Source: CAITWF01 sp038231575 (lineage in GTDB: Bacteria > Verrucomicrobiota > Verrucomicrobiia > Opitutales > Opitutaceae). From it: DNA of 64,000 nucleotides. Position numbers and translations under genes: made by a program. The stretch is taken from the NCBI GenBank assembly GCA_038231575.1, contig JBBRLB010000008.1, positions 1 to 64,000 of the forward strand, given 5' to 3'. Positions 46,297 through 54,724 of this stretch are shown here, piece after piece. Each line of letters opens with the position of its first letter. Positions within the stretch are counted from its first letter, which is position 1. The notes beneath the pieces were generated by a model. That model had not been told where the DNA came from and made no database searches. It worked only from the letters and a program-made list of their open reading frames with translations.

Positions 46297-47346
46297 CTTC
46301 CAGCCCGTTACCGTGTCGACCAGCGCCTGCATGCACTCGATCTTGGCGTGAGGCATGATGCCGTGACCGAGATTGAAGATGTGGCCGGTGGCGCCGCGCA
46401 TGGATTCGAGGAGCCGCGACGTCTCGCGCTGCACGATCTCGGGGGTGGAGTTGAGCAACACCGGATCGAGATTTCCCTGCACGGCCACATTGGCGGGCAA
46501 CGTGCGCCGAACGATCGCGAGATCGTTGGTCCAATCGACGCTGATCGCGCGCGCGCCGGAAAACGCCTGGTCGGCGAGATGCGGCGCGGTGCCTTTGGCG
46601 TAGAGTATAATGGGAAACTCGCGCGGCAGTGCCGCGATGATCGCGCGAATCCACTTCAGCGACGCGGCTTCGTAGTCCTGCCCGGCGATGATCCCGCCCC
46701 ACGAATCGAAAATCTGAATCGCCTCGGCGCCGGAGCGGATCTGCATCTCGAAATAGGCGATGAGCGCGGCGGTGATTTTTTCGAGGAGCGCATCGAACGT
46801 CGCGCGATCGGTGTAGAAGAGCTGCTTGATGCGCTCGAATTCATCGGAGCTGCCGCCCTCGACCATGTAGGTCGCGAGCGTCCACGGGGAGCCGCCGAAA
46901 CCGAGGAGCATTTTCTGGCCGGCGCCGGAGGCGGACCGGCTGGCCAGTTCTTTTTTCAGGAGCGTGAGCGCCTCGGCCACGTAGCTGAGTCGATCGGGGA
47001 CGGCGGCGGTGGGCGCGAGCGCGTCGATTTGCGCGCGGGTCTCGAGGCGAAATTCCATCGCGATCCCGCCCGCTTCGCGAAACTTGTAACCCTGGCCGAG
47101 GGCTTCGGGAATCACGAGGATGTCGGAGAACAAAATCGCGGCGTCGAGGCCCGGGAAGCGCTGCAGCGGTTGCAGCGTGACTTCGGCCGCGAGGGCCGGC
47201 GTGCGCACCATTTCGAGAAACGAGGATTTCGCCTTGAGCGCGCGGTATTCCGGCAGGTAGCGGCCGGCCTGGCGCATCACCCAGAGTGGCGGGCGATCGA
47301 GCGGAGAACAGGCGAGGGCGGCAAGGAAGCGTTCGCGGGAAGTCAT
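46294..47346 (-). CDS. hemE: Uroporphyrinogen decarboxylase
   Basis: This 350-residue cytoplasmic enzyme converts uroporphyrinogen III to coproporphyrinogen III. The signature PLWVMRQAGRYLPEYRALKA (about 20-39) contains the substrate-binding arginines. The catalytic Asp is in FSDILVIPEALG, and later blocks (GFGGSPWTLATYMVEGG, and IFDSWGG) are intact. The start ATG overlaps the hemF stop by 4 bp (ATGA), so the two are translationally coupled. The stop codon is formed by one arm of a palindrome. Confidence 0.97.
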   Translation of the reverse strand: MTSRERFLAALACSPLDRPPLWVMRQAGRYLPEYRALKAKSSFLEMVRTPALAAEVTLQPLQRFPGLDAAILFSDILVIPEALGQGYKFREAGGIAMEFRLETRAQIDALAPTAAVPDRLSYVAEALTLLKKELASRSASGAGQKMLLGFGGSPWTLATYMVEGGSSDEFERIKQLFYTDRATFDALLEKITAALIAYFEMQIRSGAEAIQIFDSWGGIIAGQDYEAASLKWIRAIIAALPREFPIILYAKGTAPHLADQAFSGARAISVDWTNDLAIVRRTLPANVAVQGNLDPVLLNSTPEIVQRETSRLLESMRGATGHIFNLGHGIMPHAKIECMQALVDTVTGWK

Positions 47347-48368
47347 GCAGAGTGGTTCGCCCAGTCGCGGGGCGGGAGAAACGTGTCGGAGAGTTTTGCT
47401 TCCGGCGAGCCCGGTGCGGGCTTGAAATCATAGTCCCAACGCACGAGCGGCGGCAGGCTCATCAGGATCGACTCGGTGCGGCCGCCGCTTTGGAGGCCGA
47501 AGAGCGTGCCGCGATCCCAGACGAGGTTGAACTCGACGTAGCGGCCACGGCGGTAGAGCTGAAACTGCCGCTGCGCTTCCGTGGGCGGGATCGCTTTTCG
47601 TTTTGCGACGATGGGCCGGTAAGCGGGGACGAAGGCGTCGCCGACCGCGCGCATCAAGGCGAACGATCGCTCGAAGCCGATTTCGTTGAAATCATCGAAG
47701 AACAAACCGCCGACGCCGCGCGGCTCATTGCGATGTTTCAGGAAGAAATAGTCGTCGCACCATTTTTTGAACTTCGCGTGCAGCGCGTCACCAAACGGCG
47801 CGATCGCCGCGCGGGCAGTGCGATGCCAATGCACGCAGTCTTCCTCGACCCCGTAGTAAGGTGTAAGATCAAAGCCGCCGCCGAACCACCAGACGGGCCC
47901 GGCTGGCGCCGCACGGGGGTGACCAATGCCCGATGACGAATGAACAATGTCCGACGTGGCGGGCTGGGCATTGTGGGCACAGAAAAACCGCACGTTCATG
48001 TGCGAAGTGGGCACGTGGGGATTGCGCGGGTGCATCACGATCGAGACGCCGAGGGCTTCCCAGGATTTACCGACGAGCTCCGGGCGGTGGGCGGACGCGG
48101 AGGGCGGGAGTGTGTCGCCGCGCACGTGCGAGAAGGCGACGCCGCCTTTCTCAAATACCGCGCCGTCGGCGATCAACCGGGTCCGACCGCCGCCGCCTTC
48201 AGGTCGCGTCCACTCGTCGGTGCGAAATTTCGCGCCGCCATCCTCGGCCTCAAGCGCAGCGCAGATCGAGTCCTGCAGGGCGAGCAGGTAGGATTTGACG
48301 GCAGCGACGTCGGGTTGATTTGGACCAGGGGTGGACACGGAAGGGACCGGAATTAACGGGAGACGCAT
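47343..48368 (-). CDS. hemF: Oxygen-dependent coproporphyrinogen III oxidase
   Basis: This 341-residue enzyme oxidatively decarboxylates coproporphyrinogen III to protoporphyrinogen IX and needs oxygen. Conserved blocks are present: GGVAFSHVRGDTLP-like, HPRNPHVPTSHMNVRFF, VWWFGGGFDLTPYYG, and RYVEFNLVWDRGTLFGLQ. The ATG at 48368 (MRLPLIPV) is used; the longer frame would overlap the divergent gene. Between MNVRFF and VWWFGGG, where the family usually has only a few residues, there are about 27 (131-157), including SDIVHSSSGIGH. These are encoded by a tract flanked by CAATGCCC and GGGCATTG, like an inserted repeat. Confidence 0.95.
   Translation of the reverse strand: MRLPLIPVPSVSTPGPNQPDVAAVKSYLLALQDSICAALEAEDGGAKFRTDEWTRPEGGGGRTRLIADGAVFEKGGVAFSHVRGDTLPPSASAHRPELVGKSWEALGVSIVMHPRNPHVPTSHMNVRFFCAHNAQPATSDIVHSSSGIGHPRAAPAGPVWWFGGGFDLTPYYGVEEDCVHWHRTARAAIAPFGDALHAKFKKWCDDYFFLKHRNEPRGVGGLFFDDFNEIGFERSFALMRAVGDAFVPAYRPIVAKRKAIPPTEAQRQFQLYRRGRYVEFNLVWDRGTLFGLQSGGRTESILMSLPPLVRWDYDFKPAPGSPEAKLSDTFLPPRDWANHSA
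47924..47973. repeat. 50-bp repeat-like insert inside hemF with 8-bp inverted ends
   Basis: CAATGCCC (47924-47931) and GGGCATTG (47966-47973) are perfect inverted ends around 34 bp that include GATGACGAATGAACAATG. The inner motif resembles widespread CATTCGTCATTGG-type intergenic repeats. The insert keeps the reading frame and adds about 18 residues to HemF. Confidence 0.6.
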
Positions 48369-48459
48369 GCGAACCTGCAAGTTTTGATGCGGCCCTTGAC
48401 GACTTTGCGAGGCTTCAGGTTCGACAAGCGCAGCGCGTCCGTGCTGCTTCAACGCGTCC

Positions 48460-49179
48460 ATGACTTCACCAGTGCTCACGACGGTCGCCATCACCGGCTT
48501 CAGTGTGGCTTTTTTTCACGCCGCGATCCCGACGCACTGGCTGCCGTTCGTGCTGACGGCGCGGGCGCGGAGCTGGAGCCGGGGGAAGACGCTCGCGGTC
48601 ACGGCGCTGGCCGGGGCGGGCCACGTGCTCGTGACGACGCTGATCGGACTCGCCATTGCGTGGTTCGGAGCGCAGCTCGACGAAAGAATTGGCGCGGCGT
48701 TTCCCTGGATCGCGGGCGGCCTGCTCTGGGCGATGGGCGGATTTTATCTCTGGCGGCAGGTGTCGGGGCGCGGAATTATGCATCACCATCCGCCCGGCAG
48801 CCAGCACCACGCGGACGAGCACTGCGGCGAAACGCAGGACCACAGCCACTGGGAGAATGAGTTGAAGGACAGCGAACTCGTCTCAACCAAAGCCGGCGAC
48901 TGGGGGGCGATCAGCGGGCTGTTCGTGATGCTGACGCTTTCGCCGTGTGAAGGATTCCTGCCCATTTACCTCTCGGCCGTCCATTTTGGCTGGCTCGGAT
49001 TCTGGCTGTTGAGCGGTATTCTCGCCGTCGCCGCGATCGCGGCCATGCTGCTCTTCACCTGGCTCGCGCTGCTCGGCTTCGAAAAGATTGAAGTGAAGAG
49101 CTTCGAGCGCCACGAGGCCGGATTGCTCGGTGGATTATTTTTCGTGCTCGGTGCGCTGGTCGTCGTGCTCGAGCGCTGA
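48460..49179 (+). CDS. Membrane protein with histidine-rich loop, possible metal transporter
   Basis: This 239-residue inner-membrane protein has about six hydrophobic segments. Between the third and fourth is a loop (residues about 107-130) rich in His, Asp and one Cys (MHHHPPGSQHHADEHCGE, then DHSH). The layout resembles the UreH/RcnA/HupE-like nickel and cobalt transporter group and the TauE-like membrane proteins. The segment LTLSPCEGFLPIYL matches the SPC motif common in UreH-like proteins. Transport of a divalent metal is the likely role, not proven. It is divergent from hemF across 91 bp and converges on the carboxypeptidase gene with 5 bp between the stops. Confidence 0.75.
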   Translation: MTSPVLTTVAITGFSVAFFHAAIPTHWLPFVLTARARSWSRGKTLAVTALAGAGHVLVTTLIGLAIAWFGAQLDERIGAAFPWIAGGLLWAMGGFYLWRQVSGRGIMHHHPPGSQHHADEHCGETQDHSHWENELKDSELVSTKAGDWGAISGLFVMLTLSPCEGFLPIYLSAVHFGWLGFWLLSGILAVAAIAAMLLFTWLALLGFEKIEVKSFERHEAGLLGGLFFVLGALVVVLER

Positions 49180-49184
49180 ACGCT

Positions 49185-50240
49185 TTATTTTTTCTTCGCC
49201 GGCGGAATCGAAAACTTGATTGTAGCGTCGGTGGCGGGAGGGGCGGCTTTGACGGGAGCGGGCGTCACGGGTGACGGAGACGTCTCCGGAGTCGTGGCCG
49301 TAGGAATGGCCGCGGGCGCGCCGGCAAAAGCCGGGCTGGTGGCCGGCAGCGCGGCAAATCCGCGCTCAATGAGTTCAATCGTCTTGATGTCGCGGGCGTG
49401 GCCCTTGTCGACTTGTCCGTTCGGGCCGAAGGAACCCATGACGACCACGATGATGCGGCGGCCGTTGCGCTGAGCGGTGGCGCTGAGGCAATAGCCGGCG
49501 CCCAGCGTGTAACCGGTTTTCAATCCATCCACGCCGGCAATTTTCCCGAGGAGTTTGTTGTGATTCTCCATGTGCTGGGTTTGGCCGAACGCGCGATTGG
49601 GCGCAAAGTCACGCTTCGCCACCGAGGTGTATTTCAGCACATCGGTTTTCGTCAGGACGTAGCGGCAGAGCACCGCGAAATCCCGCGGCGTGGTCAGATC
49701 GCCGTCGGCGACCTTGCGACTCGCGGGGGGCAGGCCATGCGGCGAGCGGAAGGTGGTGTGAGTCATGCCGAGTTCGCGGGCTTTGGCATTCATGAGTTCG
49801 ACGAAGGCTCCCGCGGAACCGGCCGAAAAGCGCCCGAGGGCGTAAGCGGCGTCGTTGGCCGACTCGATCATCATGGCGTAGATGAGGTCCTCGACCGGAA
49901 ACGTCTCCCGCGGATCGAGAAACACCTGCGTGCCTCCAATCTTGGCATCCTCGTTGGTGATGCGGACGGGCGTGGCGAGCGTCAGCCCGCCACTCTGCAA
50001 TTTGTCGTAGAGCACCGCAAACGTCATCAACTTCGTCATGCTCGCGGGCGGATTGACCGCATCCGCGTTGCGCTCGAAGAGCACATTGCCCGTCGCGGCA
50101 TCCATCACGATCGCGCCTTTATAGACGTGGGGATCGTCCTCGGTGGGACGCGAGGGCGCAGCGCGCTTCGAGGCGGCCAGGGCCACCAGGGGAAGCAGGG
50201 CCGCGAGCAGAACGGCGAGGACGGAACGCGAGAAAGGCAT
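49185..50240 (-). CDS. D-alanyl-D-alanine carboxypeptidase (peptidase S11, PBP5-like)
   Basis: This 351-residue penicillin-binding protein trims the terminal D-Ala from peptidoglycan stem peptides in the periplasm. The signal peptide is MPFSRSVLAVLLAALLPLVA. The active-site triad motifs are S67-M-T-K70, S127-A-N129 and K241-T-G243, all intact. The C terminus is a Pro/Ala/Thr-rich stretch rather than a clear amphipathic membrane anchor, so it may be periplasmic or loosely bound. The ATG at 50240 is chosen because it starts the signal peptide; its leader is pyrimidine-rich. Confidence 0.95.
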   Translation of the reverse strand: MPFSRSVLAVLLAALLPLVALAASKRAAPSRPTEDDPHVYKGAIVMDAATGNVLFERNADAVNPPASMTKLMTFAVLYDKLQSGGLTLATPVRITNEDAKIGGTQVFLDPRETFPVEDLIYAMMIESANDAAYALGRFSAGSAGAFVELMNAKARELGMTHTTFRSPHGLPPASRKVADGDLTTPRDFAVLCRYVLTKTDVLKYTSVAKRDFAPNRAFGQTQHMENHNKLLGKIAGVDGLKTGYTLGAGYCLSATAQRNGRRIIVVVMGSFGPNGQVDKGHARDIKTIELIERGFAALPATSPAFAGAPAAIPTATTPETSPSPVTPAPVKAAPPATDATIKFSIPPAKKK

Positions 50241-50397
50241 CCGCGCGAAAAAGAGAAAATTTCCCTGCGGAGCGAGTCGAATCGCGTCGCGGCAGCGGAT
50301 TCGCATTTTTGTCAGCGGCTTTGGACGATGGCGTGGTGCCAGCGATCTCCACCCGGGTGGGATCGGGGCGGCGGCCGCGCGCGGGTGCAAGCGAACG

Positions 50398-50955
50398 TCA
50401 GCCGATGCGCCGCCCGGCCGCAGACGCGGCGATCGCGCGATCGAGCCAGCGGAGGCGCGTGGTTTCCTGCTTCGCGGTCACGATCTTGTGGATGATCAGG
50501 CGCTGATACCACGGGGCCTGCACCGTGAAGAAAGCCCACGCTTTCGCCCTGGCGCGGAATTTTTTTCCGTAGGCAGAGGGGAGTTTCCTTCCAGGATTTT
50601 CGAAGGAAGCGATGCCGGTTCTTTTCGGATCGCGCAGGGCGTAGGCGGCGAGACCGGCGGCGTGCATTTTACCCGCGGCGGTGAGGCGCGCGACGTGGGC
50701 GACGTTGAGGTTACTCCAGATACTGCGGCGCTTCCGGGGCGTGAACCGATGCGTGAAGCGGTCGGCGTCGATTTTGTGGACGAGGCCGTCGATCCAGCCG
50801 AAGCACAACGCTTCGTCGACAGATCCCGGGTAAGTGAGGCCGCCGCGGCCGGAGGCTTTTTTATAGAACCCAACCTGGAGCTCGGTCGCGGTCGCGTGAT
50901 GGGTTTCCAGCCAGCGGCGGAACTCGGCGGCGGAGGCGAAGTGGACGACCTTCAT
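50398..50955 (-). CDS. YdeI/OmpD-associated family protein
   Basis: This 185-residue soluble protein matches the YdeI/OmpD-associated (bacteriocin protection) family. It begins FASAAEFRRWLETHHATATE, then has GLTYPGSVDEALCFGWIDGL and RFTPRKRRSIWSNLNVAHV, which are the conserved blocks, and ends with a helical RLIIHKIVTAKQETTRLRWL. The biochemical role is not known. The start codon overlaps the stop of the acetyltransferase gene upstream (ATGA), so the two are translationally coupled. Confidence 0.9.
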   Translation of the reverse strand: MKVVHFASAAEFRRWLETHHATATELQVGFYKKASGRGGLTYPGSVDEALCFGWIDGLVHKIDADRFTHRFTPRKRRSIWSNLNVAHVARLTAAGKMHAAGLAAYALRDPKRTGIASFENPGRKLPSAYGKKFRARAKAWAFFTVQAPWYQRLIIHKIVTAKQETTRLRWLDRAIAASAAGRRIG

Positions 50956-51461
50956 GATTTTTTCGGCAACAGGAGTTCGAAGTAAACCAGTGGCACGCCG
51001 CGATAGCTGCCCCGTCCGACTTCGCGGTAGCCGCACTTCGCGTAGAAATCGCGGGCGCCCGCCGCGTGGTCGAACGCATCGAGAAAAATCGCGTCGGCCG
51101 GCCGGCGGCGCGCGAGCGTCGCGGCGTGATCGAGGCAGGCGCGCCCGACGCCGCGGCGCTGGAGATCGGGCGCCACCGCGAGCGAGAGGAGATAAAGCGG
51201 GCGCGCGACGTTCGTGAAATACGCGCGATCGATGGCCCAGGGTTTTTTGGTGGTGAGGCGGAACGTGGCGACGATGCGGCCGCGCCGGCGCGTGACGAAA
51301 ACGGAGGAGGTGCGGAGATCGGAGAGCACGCCCTTTTCGGTGGTGTGGCCGGACCACCAACTGCGGCCGTGGCGGGCGGTGAGATCCTCGGCGGTCGCGT
51401 TACGCAGCGCGGCGACCGCGGGGGCGTCGGCGGGTGTGGCCGGATCGTGGCGGAGAGGCAT
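50952..51461 (-). CDS. GNAT family N-acetyltransferase
   Basis: This 169-residue protein has the GNAT fold marks: an N-terminal ADAPAVAALRN helix, the central strand YLLSLAVAPDLQRRGVGRA with the acetyl-CoA-binding R/Q-x-x-G-x-G/A loop, and the C-terminal GARDFYAKCGYREVG. The acceptor substrate is unknown. It overlaps the YdeI-like gene by 4 bp and forms a two-gene unit with it. The TPR gene upstream on the same strand ends 22 bp before, so all three may be co-transcribed. Confidence 0.9.
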   Translation of the reverse strand: MPLRHDPATPADAPAVAALRNATAEDLTARHGRSWWSGHTTEKGVLSDLRTSSVFVTRRRGRIVATFRLTTKKPWAIDRAYFTNVARPLYLLSLAVAPDLQRRGVGRACLDHAATLARRRPADAIFLDAFDHAAGARDFYAKCGYREVGRGSYRGVPLVYFELLLPKKS

Positions 51462-51483
51462 GGGCTGGCGCCGTGCCGCCGCG

Positions 51484-52758
51484 TCAGTGTTCGCAGGGCG
51501 GCACCGACATTTCCGGCGGCGATTTTTCCGCCGGGGCCGACGTCGCGAGTGCGCTGGCGACCGCGGCGTGGAGGCGTTTGGTGCGCGCCCGATAGGTCAT
51601 TACGACCCACGCCGCGAACGTGATGGCGCCGAGCGCCATCACGCCATCGATGATGCTGATGCGAAACGAGCGCACGTGCGCCAGATCCGCGGCGGCGGCG
51701 CGCAGCCTGGCTTCGTGGACGGCGACCGTCGTGCGCAACTGATCGATTGCTTGCTGTTTCTGCAAAAGCTCCAAGCGGGCCTCGAGTTCACTGGAGCGAA
51801 GCCGCGCGCGCTCGCTGGTGAGCTGTTCGTGCTCGGCGGCGGCGAGGCGTTCGGTGGCGAGGGCGGTGGCGTAGTCGCGCCGGGCTTCATGGACTTGCGC
51901 GAGGCTGATGTAATAGGCGGCGAGGATGCGGTGGCCGCCAATGGATTCCGCGAGCGGGCGCACCGCGACGAGGCGGGGAAGGGCTTCATCGGCCCGGCCG
52001 AGCCGGCGTAGGAGGCTGGCGATGGTGGCCACCGCGCGCACCTGACCGCTGCGATCGTTGTTCGCGATCCGGGTGGTGAGGACTTCCTCGTAGAGTTTGA
52101 GCGCGCCGGTCAGATCGCCGCGGGCGTCGGCAAGGTCGGCGATGTTGACGAGGGAATTGACGGCGTTCCACGGCCGGTTGAGTTTCAGCCAGTAGGCGCG
52201 GCTTTCCTCGAAGGCACGGAGCGCGGCGTCGTAGTGGTGAGCCCGCAGTTCGCTTAAGCCCACGGAGGTGAGGGCAAAGATGCGCACGTCCTCGTCGCCG
52301 GCGAGCTGGGCGAAGTGCAGTGCGCGCTCGGCGTGTTCCCGTGAACGCAAGTCGTCCTCCATCGTCTCGTAGATCTGGCTGAGATAACGGTGGCTTTGGG
52401 CGCGGACGCGATTGTCGTTCAGCGCATCGGCGTGCTCCAGGAGGCGCTGGGAATAGTCGAGCGCCGAATCGTTGTCGCCCATCAGCCAGTTGTCGTAGGC
52501 GAGGTGGCGGACGAACTGGACTTGATCAAGGAGCGTGCCGGAGCGGTCGGCGAGTTCGAGGCCCGCGCGGGACGCCGCGATGGCATCGGCAAAATTGGAG
52601 GCAGCGTAGGTGTCGCGATGGCGCTTTTCGGCGGCGTCCAGCCGGGCGCGCACCTCCGTGGGATCCGGCGCGGCAGAAGCGGGCTGGGCGCGCAGGCCGA
52701 GCACGGCCAAGGCACACCCAATGGCGAGATAAGAAGGGAACTTCCGCCAAGAAATCAC
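51484..52758 (-). CDS. TPR receptor-like protein without kinase domain
   Basis: This 424-residue protein has a signal peptide (FPSYLAIGCALAVLGLRA), a series of TPR-type repeats (about 60-310), a helical stalk (ERARLRSSELEARLELLQKQ), one membrane helix (SIIDGVMALGAITFAAWVVMTY, about 370-392) and a short cytoplasmic tail. The architecture equals the sensor half of the histidine kinase at 54725-56821, but the kinase core is absent: only about 30 residues follow the helix. It could be a decoy or partner receptor, or a truncated kinase. The start is a GTG at 52758; no ATG gives a better signal peptide. Confidence 0.78.
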   Translation of the reverse strand: MISWRKFPSYLAIGCALAVLGLRAQPASAAPDPTEVRARLDAAEKRHRDTYAASNFADAIAASRAGLELADRSGTLLDQVQFVRHLAYDNWLMGDNDSALDYSQRLLEHADALNDNRVRAQSHRYLSQIYETMEDDLRSREHAERALHFAQLAGDEDVRIFALTSVGLSELRAHHYDAALRAFEESRAYWLKLNRPWNAVNSLVNIADLADARGDLTGALKLYEEVLTTRIANNDRSGQVRAVATIASLLRRLGRADEALPRLVAVRPLAESIGGHRILAAYYISLAQVHEARRDYATALATERLAAAEHEQLTSERARLRSSELEARLELLQKQQAIDQLRTTVAVHEARLRAAAADLAHVRSFRISIIDGVMALGAITFAAWVVMTYRARTKRLHAAVASALATSAPAEKSPPEMSVPPCEH

Positions 52759-52947
52759 CCTGTCTTGGAACCGTCTAAGTCAGTCGGGAGCGAGGTTTTT
52801 CGAGCGACGTGGGCCAGAAAAAACCCGGGAGGGGAGGAAGGTTGCGGATCGCAACGCAGCGACTGACCGAGACTGGGCGACGGGGTGGCTGGCGAACCGG
52901 AAAGGGCCGGCAGTATGCGTCACTACGTTGCGGGGCGATCTACGGAC

Positions 52948-54654
52948 TCATCGGGCGCCCTCCGGCCTGGTGACCGGCAGAGCTCGGCGCCGGAAAATCT
53001 CGAAGACAGCCTCGTTGTAGGTAATCGCGCAGCCGTAGAACTCGCCGGCGGCAATGATGGACTCGGTGACGTTGAAGACTTTCACGAGTTGGTAATCGCG
53101 CAGCAACGAGGGAGAGGCCTTCATCTGCTCGACTTCGGTGGGCCGGGCGACGATCCAGTCGGGTTTGAGTTCTTCGGCGCCCTTGGCCCACAGATAATTC
53201 CCCCACGGGTAGCCGGGAACATGGCCAATTTTTCGGCGCGCCGCGACGACCTCAGGTGAAACCAAGCCGGGCCAGTCGAGCATCTTGCGCTGGCTGAAGT
53301 AGCCGATGTAGCCGAGCGGTTCCAGGTAGACGGTGGCTTTCTCGGAAACATTCTCCTTCAGCCACAGGCCGATGGCGCGGCGGTTGCCGTCGTCGATGAC
53401 TTCCTGCTTGAGCTTCAGCGCGCGAAGCGAAAATGAGAAAATGAAGGTGAAGAAAAACAGCAGGGCCGCGAAGAGGCTGACGGACACGACGCTCGACCAG
53501 CGGGGAAGATATGCGGGCAGCGTGACGAACATCCGGACCAGCGCCAGAATACTGAGAAACGCCAGCGGCGGATAATACCACGGACACGAGGGCGCGAGCA
53601 GGCTCGCGTAGGTCAGGTAGCACAGCATGAGCAGCGAGCAGAGCGATGCCATGCGGCCCAGCCGATCGCGCGTTGGGAAGAGCCAGTAAGTGACGGCGGC
53701 GGACTCGAACGCGAAGGCCGCGTCGTGAATCCATGCGGGCCAGGTTGAGGGGCTGGGCGGCTGTTGAAAATCGTAGATCGCGGCGAGCGCGCCGCAGAGG
53801 CGTTCGGGGAGTTTGGTGATGCCGGACACGACCGGCGCAAACAAACCGAACGTCGAAGCCGGATAGTATTCCGAGCCGCCTTTCGCGGTGATCGTATGCG
53901 GGATGAACGAACCGTAGTAACTCTGTGCGAAAACCACCCACGGCACATAGAGCAGGACGCTCAGGCCGACCGAGCGCGCGAACGCCGCCAGAAATTCCCG
54001 CCGCGGGCGCTCACAGAAGGCGAAGGCGCCGCCCGCGAGCGCGAGCGCGTAGACGAATCCGTCGGGCCGCGTATACATGAGCCCGGCCAGGCAGACGCCC
54101 CCGAACCACGCGTCGCCGCGCGGCCAGCCGCGATACGCGAGCACGAAGACCGGGGCCAGAAATCCCAGCATCAGCCCCGCTTCCTGTCCGTTCATCGCAA
54201 AGGCCGTGGTCTTGATCTCGAGCACGACCAGCAGGGGAAAAAGCGCACAGAGGTGCCACCGCAGTTGCGCCGGCTCCTGGCCTTCGCCGACCACGCTGCT
54301 GAGGCAGACGAGCGCGAACAGCAGGGCGCCGAGCGACACGATGCGATAGAGGAACAGTGGCAGGAGGTAACTCTTCGCCTGCGCAATCCACGCGAACAGC
54401 GCGGGCAGGAGCGTGTTCAACGGCGACGTGAAACCGTGCACGCGTTCACCGGGCGTGAACACCAGACCCTGGCCCTGCACGAGGTTTTCGCTGTGCCGAT
54501 ACGTGATAAAAAAATCCTCCCACGCCTGGTTGGTGTAGAGCACAAACCCGAGGGGAACGAGCACGCCCAGCGCCAGCATGGCGGTGGTGAAAGGCCGCCG
54601 GTCGCGGAGAAATTCGCGCAGGCGGGGAAAGAATGCGTGTTCGGTGCCAGTCAT
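52948..54654 (-). CDS. GT-C-like polytopic membrane protein
   Basis: This 568-residue membrane protein has about 10-11 hydrophobic segments and a soluble C-terminal region of about 150 residues. The first periplasmic loop has NQAWEDFFITYRHSENLVQG and later GERVHGFTSPLNTL. The (E)-D-x-F/I-T-Y-R pattern is typical of a GT-C related group that includes actinobacterial arabinosyltransferase-like proteins, with the Asp in the catalytic position. Sugar transfer onto a lipid or polymer is plausible. The ATG at 54654 is used; a GTG at 54660 adds two residues. It lies between two TPR receptor genes on the same strand. Confidence 0.7.
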   Translation of the reverse strand: MTGTEHAFFPRLREFLRDRRPFTTAMLALGVLVPLGFVLYTNQAWEDFFITYRHSENLVQGQGLVFTPGERVHGFTSPLNTLLPALFAWIAQAKSYLLPLFLYRIVSLGALLFALVCLSSVVGEGQEPAQLRWHLCALFPLLVVLEIKTTAFAMNGQEAGLMLGFLAPVFVLAYRGWPRGDAWFGGVCLAGLMYTRPDGFVYALALAGGAFAFCERPRREFLAAFARSVGLSVLLYVPWVVFAQSYYGSFIPHTITAKGGSEYYPASTFGLFAPVVSGITKLPERLCGALAAIYDFQQPPSPSTWPAWIHDAAFAFESAAVTYWLFPTRDRLGRMASLCSLLMLCYLTYASLLAPSCPWYYPPLAFLSILALVRMFVTLPAYLPRWSSVVSVSLFAALLFFFTFIFSFSLRALKLKQEVIDDGNRRAIGLWLKENVSEKATVYLEPLGYIGYFSQRKMLDWPGLVSPEVVAARRKIGHVPGYPWGNYLWAKGAEELKPDWIVARPTEVEQMKASPSLLRDYQLVKVFNVTESIIAAGEFYGCAITYNEAVFEIFRRRALPVTRPEGAR

Positions 54655-54724
54655 GCCCACGCCTCCCGGTTACCTGAACCTCTTGGGCGCGGCACGATCA
54701 ATTTGTGGCGGCTCAGCCGGCGCC

